Origin: an uncultured Eubacteriales bacterium | GTDB taxonomy: Bacteria; Bacillota; Clostridia; Oscillospirales; CAG-272 | NCBI GenBank assembly: GCA_934417455.1 | Contig: CAKRWK010000018.1 | Location: 1 to 11,050 of the forward strand | DNA: 11,050 nt | Direction of reading: 5' to 3' | In this document: one piece after another, positions 5,173 through 11,050 of the stretch | How the letters are laid out: every line of letters begins with the position of its first letter | Numbering within the stretch: the first letter of the stretch is position 1 | The notes under the pieces: model-generated | Database searches by the model: none | What the model was told of the DNA's origin: nothing | What the model saw: only the letters and a program-made list of their open reading frames with translations | Made by a program: the position numbers and the translations under genes

Positions 5173-7983
5173 TTATTCACCGAACGACGGTTCGGAACCG
5201 ACCGGCACACCCGAAAGGAGATTGACAGCCGCGCCCATGATGCGACGCAGGCCGAGCGAGGAAATATAGAACTCGCCGACGGGAAGGCTCTTCTGCACGC
5301 CGTTTTCGTCCGCCTTGTAAAGGCGCACCATGACCTGTCTGTCCGTGCCACGGTAAAACTCGTACACATACCGGTAGGCGTCGGCCTTTTCGAGCGTTAC
5401 CGTCATGATAAAGAGCGGTGTGTTCTCCGCAAACGCGGCCTGCTCTTCCTCTGTCAGCGTCCCGCCGTATCCTACGGAAAAAACGGTGGACAAAAAGTCT
5501 TTGAAATATCCGTCGCCGGCAAAATCTTTGCCGTAAATGGCATGCGCATATCTGTCGTCGACGCCCATGGTCATGTCATACAAACTGTTGAGGTCAAAGG
5601 TTTTGTCAGACGAAAGTTCGTGATTTTGCAAATATTTATTTACAAAATATGCGTTATACCCGTCGCTCGGACGGACAAGGACGTTGTGCTGCGTATAGGT
5701 CCCGCCGTCGGACGTCTGCCGGTTATAATGCTTAATGATAAAATCGTAGGTGCCTTTGATTTCTTCCGTATTGAATTTCATTTCAATCGACGACATGTCT
5801 CCGATGTCAATAAGCATCATGCGTTCGCGTGCCCAGTACTCCGTAAAGGATTTATCGATGAAATCAAACGTATTGTCGTTGACGCGGACAATGATGTCAT
5901 ACACGTCCGAGGCGACATAACGGTACGGCGTTCCGTCCTCCGTGTCATAGTATACGTCGCTGATATACATGGTAAACCCGAGGGTGTACTGCCAGTTGTA
6001 TTCGGTGCCGTTCTCATTGGAACCGATGCCGCGCGGCACCTCGATATATATGCGGCTGTAATACAATCCGTATTCCATCATCCGCTCTGTCGTCAGCCCG
6101 ATGGCCACGGTTTCGTCGCCGAAGAGGCCGGCCGCCTGATTGGCGTTGTCCTGAATGCCGCCGAGTGCGCGGATAACAGTCTGGCAGTGGGTGTCGTTCA
6201 GTCCGTATACGCTGTACTTATTCGTATAGGGAAGTTTATTCGTGAAGTACGTTTCGCGATAGAAGGGGTCGCGGTTGGCCGAGTTGACAAAGCCGAAAGC
6301 CACAATCTCCTCCTCCGTGACAAACGCGCGGATCTCGGAAATGTCATACTCCGTATAGCCGTACATGATTTCGTACTCTTCCACGTAGGCATAGACGGTA
6401 ATGTTCTGACCGCTTTCGGCCTTCTTACCGAGCAAGGCTTCCCTGACGCTTGTCGAATACTCGTCCGTATCGGCTGTCACATGCAGAAGTTGCAGAACGG
6501 CTTCCGATTTCCGACCGCCCGCTTCCAGATACACATAGGCATACACATACGAATCCTCGGTGACCTCGGTGAGATACTTTCCGTCTTTATCCGTCACGGA
6601 CAGAATGTCTCTGACGACGATATTCGTGGTTTTCTTTTCCGCTGTTTCGTCCTTGACGTATGTGACGGAGAAGGAAACGCGGGATGCGCCGTCCGATGTC
6701 CCTCCGACAGACAGCGCGCGAAGGGCACTCACGGTTTCGGCAGACAGGTTTTTATCGGACAGAGAGAGAATGCCGGAGCACTCCGTCTCTTCCCCGTTTT
6801 CATCCTTGCGGATATAGCGGATTTTTATCGACGGTGCGGTGCCGACTGTGCCCGTCGTGCGTTCCTCCGTGTCATACAGAGCGGAGAGGACCTGCGTCAC
6901 CGTATAAGTGTACGTCAGGCTGTCCTTGTCTCCGAAACGGAGCCAGCGGTCGTCAGTCACTTCTTCGCGAAGCGTAACTGTCTGACCCACGCTCCCGATT
7001 TTGCCGCCCGACAGAACGGCGGCCAGCCGTCCGTATTCGGCCGACGTCAGTTCGGAGAGACGGAAGGACCTTGTTTTCACCGTGGAAAATTCGCTGTCCG
7101 ATTCCGAACGGGTACGCACGCTGACGACGACCTCGGCGCCCGAGGGCACCGTCTCACCGACCGTGTCGTGAACCTTGTTCACATACTCGCGGAAATTCAC
7201 CGTCAGGTAGGCTTCGTAAACGCTTGAATTTCCGCTCGAAGAACCGGAGGCAATCAGAATCGGATTGACATAGTAAGCAAACGGCTTGTACGCATAACCC
7301 AGACTGTCGGTGGAAGAGGCATACACATACGGACGGTCGTCCACGATGAGGTAATACCCCGTTTTACCGACGGTTTGTTTGCCGAGGCGGAGCATATGCG
7401 TGACATAACTACCGGATTTGTCGATATACTGGATTTTTACGATATTTTTCGTATCGTCCAGACCGTATCTGCGTAATTGCGCCGCCTTTTCCGTTTCGTT
7501 CTCCGAGAGCGGAATGCGCTCGGAAAAATAAATGTTGGAAACAGCCGAGGTCAGATACAGATACCGCGGTGCGTTGATGCCGTAGTTGCCTTTGTCTTTG
7601 GCATAGAGGCTTGTATAATCGAAATTCGGGTCAACGGACATCTGCGGCGGGCAAAATGTCTGCTGCTTTCCGTTTTCGTCGTAATAGTACATATAGTACG
7701 TACTGTCCGAAGAGCCTTTGAGGAACCCGTAGACGCCGTCCGGCGTTGTGACGGTAACATCCGCCGTTTTGACCGAGTCGAGACTGACATAAGGATACAC
7801 GCGGTTATCGGGTGATTCCCCGTCGATGGGCTCGTACCGGAGTGTGCTGTCGGACGGGTTGTCAGAATTCGACGTGGTGACTTTCGTAACGATAATATAC
7901 GCGGTAACGGAGAGGACGAGAAGGCCGAGAAGAATCAGAAGCGTGAGGGACTTTTTACTCAATTTTTTCTGTACTTTTATCAA
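5173..7983 (-). CDS. Large DUF4340-type membrane-anchored protein (936 aa)
   Basis: Predicted bitopic protein with a basic cytoplasmic start, one membrane segment (about residues 13-33) and a very long extracytoplasmic part rich in beta-strand patterns and Tyr, Thr, Ser and Val. A DUF4340 pattern is visible at about 168-221: an AAQLRRYGLDD start, a HMLRLGK strand and GYYLIVDDRPYVYAS. A second, weaker copy of this pattern may lie at about 638-702 (MEYGLYYSRIYIEVP to YVASDVYDIIVRV). DUF4340 proteins are commonly encoded beside GldG-family proteins and an ABC-2 transporter; their biochemical role is unknown to me. At 936 residues it is clearly longer than most members I know. The start is set at TTG 7983: a perfect AAAGGAGGT at 7999-7991 is 8 bases upstream. 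The only nearby ATG (8070) would overlap the preceding gene by 68 bases and add a Trp/Arg/Pro-rich stretch unlike a signal. Confidence 0.8.
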   Translation of the reverse strand: MIKVQKKLSKKSLTLLILLGLLVLSVTAYIIVTKVTTSNSDNPSDSTLRYEPIDGESPDNRVYPYVSLDSVKTADVTVTTPDGVYGFLKGSSDSTYYMYYYDENGKQQTFCPPQMSVDPNFDYTSLYAKDKGNYGINAPRYLYLTSAVSNIYFSERIPLSENETEKAAQLRRYGLDDTKNIVKIQYIDKSGSYVTHMLRLGKQTVGKTGYYLIVDDRPYVYASSTDSLGYAYKPFAYYVNPILIASGSSSGNSSVYEAYLTVNFREYVNKVHDTVGETVPSGAEVVVSVRTRSESDSEFSTVKTRSFRLSELTSAEYGRLAAVLSGGKIGSVGQTVTLREEVTDDRWLRFGDKDSLTYTYTVTQVLSALYDTEERTTGTVGTAPSIKIRYIRKDENGEETECSGILSLSDKNLSAETVSALRALSVGGTSDGASRVSFSVTYVKDETAEKKTTNIVVRDILSVTDKDGKYLTEVTEDSYVYAYVYLEAGGRKSEAVLQLLHVTADTDEYSTSVREALLGKKAESGQNITVYAYVEEYEIMYGYTEYDISEIRAFVTEEEIVAFGFVNSANRDPFYRETYFTNKLPYTNKYSVYGLNDTHCQTVIRALGGIQDNANQAAGLFGDETVAIGLTTERMMEYGLYYSRIYIEVPRGIGSNENGTEYNWQYTLGFTMYISDVYYDTEDGTPYRYVASDVYDIIVRVNDNTFDFIDKSFTEYWARERMMLIDIGDMSSIEMKFNTEEIKGTYDFIIKHYNRQTSDGGTYTQHNVLVRPSDGYNAYFVNKYLQNHELSSDKTFDLNSLYDMTMGVDDRYAHAIYGKDFAGDGYFKDFLSTVFSVGYGGTLTEEEQAAFAENTPLFIMTVTLEKADAYRYVYEFYRGTDRQVMVRLYKADENGVQKSLPVGEFYISSLGLRRIMGAAVNLLSGVPVGSEPSFGE

Positions 7984-7990
7984 AATCTTG

Positions 7991-7999
7991 ACCTCCTTT
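7991..7999 (-). promoter_or_regulatory. Strong ribosome binding site deciding a TTG start
   Basis: AAAGGAGGT on the minus strand is nearly complementary to the whole anti-Shine-Dalgarno sequence and sits 8 bases before TTG at 7983. It lies 3 bases after the TAA stop of the preceding GldG-family gene (8003-8005). No ATG or GTG lies at suitable distance in the correct frame. Confidence 0.85.
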
Positions 8000-8002
8000 G
8001 CC

Positions 8003-9646
8003 TTAACGGAACCGACGTCGGACGGCCACCGCCGCCCCGCACACGGCCACTGCGAGGGGAACGAGAACAACCATAACCGTCATCCACGTTTTGGTGGCGG
8101 CGCTAACGGCCGCACGGCGGAGAATAACGGAGCCGTCGGCGGCATACACCGTATCGGACGTTTCCGTCATGGTTGTATCCACGAGAACTTTTCCGTAAGA
8201 AGACGCGGAATTGAGAGAGGAACCGCCGAGGTCGGAGGACGCATATTCGTCCACGCGGGAAATGTTTTCCACAAGAAGCGAGAGAATGTCGTAATTGGCA
8301 TAAGAGGCGTTACCGAGCAGGTCGGCGGACAGGAAATCGCCCGACGCACTGCAACAGACGTAGGAATACGAGCGGGTGGCCGTCGTACTGTCTAACAGAA
8401 TGCGTGCGCTGACGGCTGCCAATGTGTGGGTGCCGGCCACCGTCGCGGGAGACTCCCCGACGTAAGCGCGCGCCGTAGCGTAAGAGGAAAAGAGCGGAAC
8501 GTAATAGCGGGCCGCATCCGAGCCGTCTTCCGTGCGGCTGTCGTCGTCGGAAAAAGCAGAGTTGATATAGCCGGTATCGGAAATCACCGTGGCGGCGGCA
8601 CTCGAATATTTGGTCAGTTGTCCGTAAATCGAACTGCCGTAACTGTCCTCCGAATTGTCGTATTCCACGAGAACGCGGGTGCGGTCACCGGCGGCGTGTT
8701 CTTCATCCTCCACACGTGCATCGGAAAAGGAAAAGCCCCATTCGCAAAGATACGTCTCAAAATTCGGAAGGTGTATTTTATAATCCTTGGCAACAATCAT
8801 GGCACCCTGACGTTCCACGATATAACGGTCGAGTTTTTCAAGTTCGGAACGGTACGTCATGCTGTCGAGTTTTCCTTCGTCGTATGCGAAATCCGTGCGG
8901 GGATTGTTGACAATCAGAAGCACACAGTCGTCAGGTACGGCATCAACCGACGAAAGGTCGAGCGTTGCCACGCGCAGACCGCGTTCCGTCAGCAGATTGC
9001 GGAGCGGACGGGTGTTCTCCGCCGCCGCGGCATCATTCTCGTCGTACACGGTTTCACCGTGTCCCGTAACGAAATAGGCCGTTGGTCCGTTGACGGACAG
9101 GAGCGACATCAGGGCGCAGGCCAGACGGTATTCGCCGTTGTAGGAATAATACTCCCCGGTGGTGCTGTTACTCACCCAGAAGTTTTCAAGCGGCATGATG
9201 CGGTACTGCGTGCCGCAGACGAGAATCATGTCCGTGGAGGTAATCTCCGTCAGCGAGGTGGTTTTATACGCCGCCACCGCCGTCGGATTCTGCGTGACAT
9301 TGACGGTTTTTACATGGAAATTCGGATATTTCTGCTGCAGTTTCAGCGCCATGGTGTACGTCACGCGGGACGTGACGTTTTCTTCCAGTCTGTCGGGGTC
9401 ATTGCAGAAAATCGCCGTCACCTCGGTGTCTTTTGCCTTATCCGCAAGGATGTTGTCGCAGGTTTCTTTCATCAGTGCGCTCGGCGTGTACAACTCTTCG
9501 TATGTCATATCGACAAACAGAGATTTCTGCATGCCGACATATGTCAAAAGAAGGTTGAGACCGAACATAAGAAGGATCACACCGGCGCCGACGCAGGCAA
9601 TGATGCGCGAGCGAGCGGACGGTTCTGTTTTCTTTTTTTCTTTCAT
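8003..9646 (-). CDS. GldG/ABC_transp_aux family protein (547 aa)
   Basis: Accessory protein of the GldG type, associated with ABC-2 transporters and best known from gliding motility in Bacteroidetes. Here the role is not motility in any demonstrated way. One N-terminal membrane segment (about 15-36) and one at the C-terminus (about 521-542, followed by Arg-rich RRRFR) bracket a long extracytoplasmic domain. The family hallmark is TAYFVTGHGE (189-198), preceded by an EVTAIFCNDPDRL strand-turn (75-87) and followed by a VLLIVNNPRTDF strand (242-253). The ATG at 9646 has AAAAGGA 6 bases upstream. It follows a related gene by 27 bases and precedes the DUF4340-type gene by 19 bases, so the three form one operon. 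The N-terminal half aligns by eye with the neighbouring copy, pointing to tandem duplication followed by divergence. Confidence 0.85.
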   Translation of the reverse strand: MKEKKKTEPSARSRIIACVGAGVILLMFGLNLLLTYVGMQKSLFVDMTYEELYTPSALMKETCDNILADKAKDTEVTAIFCNDPDRLEENVTSRVTYTMALKLQQKYPNFHVKTVNVTQNPTAVAAYKTTSLTEITSTDMILVCGTQYRIMPLENFWVSNSTTGEYYSYNGEYRLACALMSLLSVNGPTAYFVTGHGETVYDENDAAAAENTRPLRNLLTERGLRVATLDLSSVDAVPDDCVLLIVNNPRTDFAYDEGKLDSMTYRSELEKLDRYIVERQGAMIVAKDYKIHLPNFETYLCEWGFSFSDARVEDEEHAAGDRTRVLVEYDNSEDSYGSSIYGQLTKYSSAAATVISDTGYINSAFSDDDSRTEDGSDAARYYVPLFSSYATARAYVGESPATVAGTHTLAAVSARILLDSTTATRSYSYVCCSASGDFLSADLLGNASYANYDILSLLVENISRVDEYASSDLGGSSLNSASSYGKVLVDTTMTETSDTVYAADGSVILRRAAVSAATKTWMTVMVVLVPLAVAVCGAAVAVRRRFR

Positions 9647-9660
9647 GCGGTTTCCTTTTC

Positions 9661-9677
9661 TTAACGGGCTCCGTTAA
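9661..9677 (-). other. Small hairpin between the two GldG-family genes
   Basis: TTAACGG and CCGTTAA form a perfect 7-bp stem around a 3-base loop. The repeat includes the stop codon of the upstream gene and ends just before the AAAAGGA binding site of the downstream gene. With no T tract it is not a terminator. It could modulate translation of the second gene or mark a processing site; chance is also possible. Confidence 0.4.
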
Positions 9678-11050
9678 CGGTTTTTGCGTCGGATAACGAC
9701 GACGGCGCCGGCCACGGCCAAGGCCGCGGGGACAGCCATAAACAGAACGGTCAGTCGACGGGCGGTGCCCATCGTCAGGTTTTCGAGATAATCGTTGCTC
9801 ATCAGGACGAGGCGGCAACCGTAAGGGCATTCCCCGCCGCCCGTACCGAGTGCCGAGAACACGGCGTAGAAGAAGGTGCGGTTGGCATATCCGTTGGTCA
9901 CCATGGCGTCACTGTCCGACAGATAAATGCTCGGAAAAACGACAAGTTCGGCGGTATTGCCGTTGTGTGTCTGACGGCTGTAGGCGGCCACCGTATAACG
10001 GCCGTCACGGTCGGTCACGGCACCGGCCGCTTCCGTTTCGGCGGCAGACGAGGATACGAGGAGGGGTTCCGCGCCTCTGGCGGCGTCCGTCAGAAGAACG
10101 CCGGAAGAGGATGTTATGACCTTTCCTGCGGCCTGTGCGTCCACCACGGCGGCCACCGACGAGGCAAAACTGCCCGTGCCGAAATCGCACACGAACGTGA
10201 ATCCGTCCACGGATATGCCATTTTCGGTGTCCTTTACAATGTCGGCGACCCTGCCGCCGTCGGTATCCCTCTCGGAGAGCGAAATGCCGAACGTATCCAT
10301 AAACCCGCGCAGAACCGGCTGATTTTCCTTGAGGTACGGGTCCGTCACGAGAAGGACGCGGCCGCCGCGGTCGGTATAACTGACAAGGCGGTCGTACTCA
10401 CTGCGCACGCCGGAGCCCTCCGCGGATTTCTCAAAATCCTTGACGGGGTGGGAAATGACAAGGAGTCCCGCATCCGACGGAACCTCGTTTTGCCGCAGGT
10501 CCACGGTGTCGACGTAGTAGCCGGCGCAGGCCAGTGCGGAAGAAAACGCCGCCGTGGACGTTTCCGTGTGCCCCGTGGTGAAGTATGCCGTCGGGTGTTC
10601 TTCCCTGAGAACCCAGAGAATCATGGCCGTCAGCACTTCCTCGCCGTTGTAGGCAACGACGGTGCCTTTATCGTTCAGCGTATAGAAGTCCACATACCCG
10701 ACACCGCTGGTTGTGTCGGTCAGGACACGGTACTGTTCGTTGTGAATGAAAACGACGGACGTGGCGTTCAGCGCCGTATCGTTGCCTTTCATGTCCTTCT
10801 TATAAGGCTCGACGGCGTCCGGGTCAATGACGATGTTTTTGTACTCGACGTGCAGAAACGAAAATTTTTCCGCCATCTGCTTTGCCGTCTGATACACATA
10901 GCCGCCGGAACGGTGATTTTTGAGATCGTCTTCCGCCTGGCAGAAGAGGATGGTTACCTCGTCACCCGGAAGAACGGCACGCTCGAAAATTTCCGCCGGC
11001 GCATCCGACAGCGTAAGGTCAAGTGTCTCGGGGGAGTAAGCGTACCAGCC
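9674..11050 (-). CDS. GldG/ABC_transp_aux family protein, N-terminus beyond the right edge
   Basis: The reading frame is open to the window edge: 51 codons precede the internal ATG at 10897, and they encode family sequence (EVTILFCQAEDDL, matching EVTAIFCNDPDRL of the next gene), so 10897 is not the start. 458 residues are visible. The hallmark segment is TAYFTTGHTE, where the usual GHGE is GHTE. A strand motif VLLVTDPYLKE and a late GYANRTFFYAVFSALG segment, similar to the last extracytoplasmic part of GldG, are present. A C-terminal membrane segment ends in IRRKNR. The missing N-terminus could hold only a membrane anchor, or this could be the rear of a permease-GldG fusion, which is known in this family. 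It is the first gene of the visible operon; ATPase and permease genes are expected further upstream. Confidence 0.8.
   Translation of the reverse strand, partial: GWYAYSPETLDLTLSDAPAEIFERAVLPGDEVTILFCQAEDDLKNHRSGGYVYQTAKQMAEKFSFLHVEYKNIVIDPDAVEPYKKDMKGNDTALNATSVVFIHNEQYRVLTDTTSGVGYVDFYTLNDKGTVVAYNGEEVLTAMILWVLREEHPTAYFTTGHTETSTAAFSSALACAGYYVDTVDLRQNEVPSDAGLLVISHPVKDFEKSAEGSGVRSEYDRLVSYTDRGGRVLLVTDPYLKENQPVLRGFMDTFGISLSERDTDGGRVADIVKDTENGISVDGFTFVCDFGTGSFASSVAAVVDAQAAGKVITSSSGVLLTDAARGAEPLLVSSSAAETEAAGAVTDRDGRYTVAAYSRQTHNGNTAELVVFPSIYLSDSDAMVTNGYANRTFFYAVFSALGTGGGECPYGCRLVLMSNDYLENLTMGTARRLTVLFMAVPAALAVAGAVVVIRRKNR

Noticed and set aside
5542..7227. 561-codon plus-strand open frame opposite the DUF4340-type gene
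   Set aside because: An antisense shadow: no promoter, binding site or family motif, while the minus strand has clear family features.
7984..8070. ATG at 8070 as start of the DUF4340-type protein
   Set aside because: It would overlap the GldG-family gene by 68 bases and place the perfect AAAGGAGGT inside the coding sequence; TTG 7983 fits the binding site.
1..11050. Insertion sequences, prophage genes, CRISPR repeats, tRNA genes
   Set aside because: No transposase, integrase, regularly spaced repeat or tRNA-like sequence could be seen on either strand.

Overview
The window looks like a chromosomal segment of an uncultured gut-type Clostridia (Oscillospirales or Christensenellales-like Firmicutes). 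The evidence is strong AGGAGG-type ribosome binding sites, lipoprotein signal peptides of Gram-positive style, consensus sigma-A promoters, and an rRNA-type leader box common in Clostridia. No mobile element, CRISPR array or tRNA is visible. Genus or species cannot be assigned from the sequence alone.

Layout, left to right. Positions 1-170 carry, on the minus strand, a perfect TTGACA-17-TATAAT promoter with an A/T-rich upstream stretch and a leader containing TTGAAAATTGAAC. This resembles the start of an rRNA operon whose 16S gene would lie just beyond the left edge. Diverging from it, a second near-consensus promoter (276-304) drives a small acidic conserved hypothetical protein (381-803). 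That gene converges on a minus-strand gene block, and the two share a hairpin terminator at 827-866.

The rest of the window is on the minus strand. In transcription order it holds: a GldG/ABC_transp_aux-family protein cut by the right edge (9674 to >11050); a second tandem GldG-family protein (8003-9646); an unusually large DUF4340-type membrane-anchored protein with a TTG start (5173-7983); an internal promoter (5101-5129); a 652-residue trigger-factor-like lipoprotein (3067-5025); a structured hairpin (2961-3044); RNase HI, rnhA (2475-2936); and a second trigger-factor-like lipoprotein (865-2478) that overlaps rnhA by 4 bases (ATGA).

How the genes may work together: GldG-family and DUF4340 proteins are typical companions of an ABC-2 type transporter of the GldA/GldF kind, whose ATPase and permease would be expected beyond the right edge. 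Next to them lie two lipoproteins that look like extracytoplasmic relatives of trigger factor, each apparently with two nested degenerate FKBP-like domains. The neighbourhood therefore suggests a cell-surface export and folding module. The functional link is inference; the family resemblances are read from the translated sequences.
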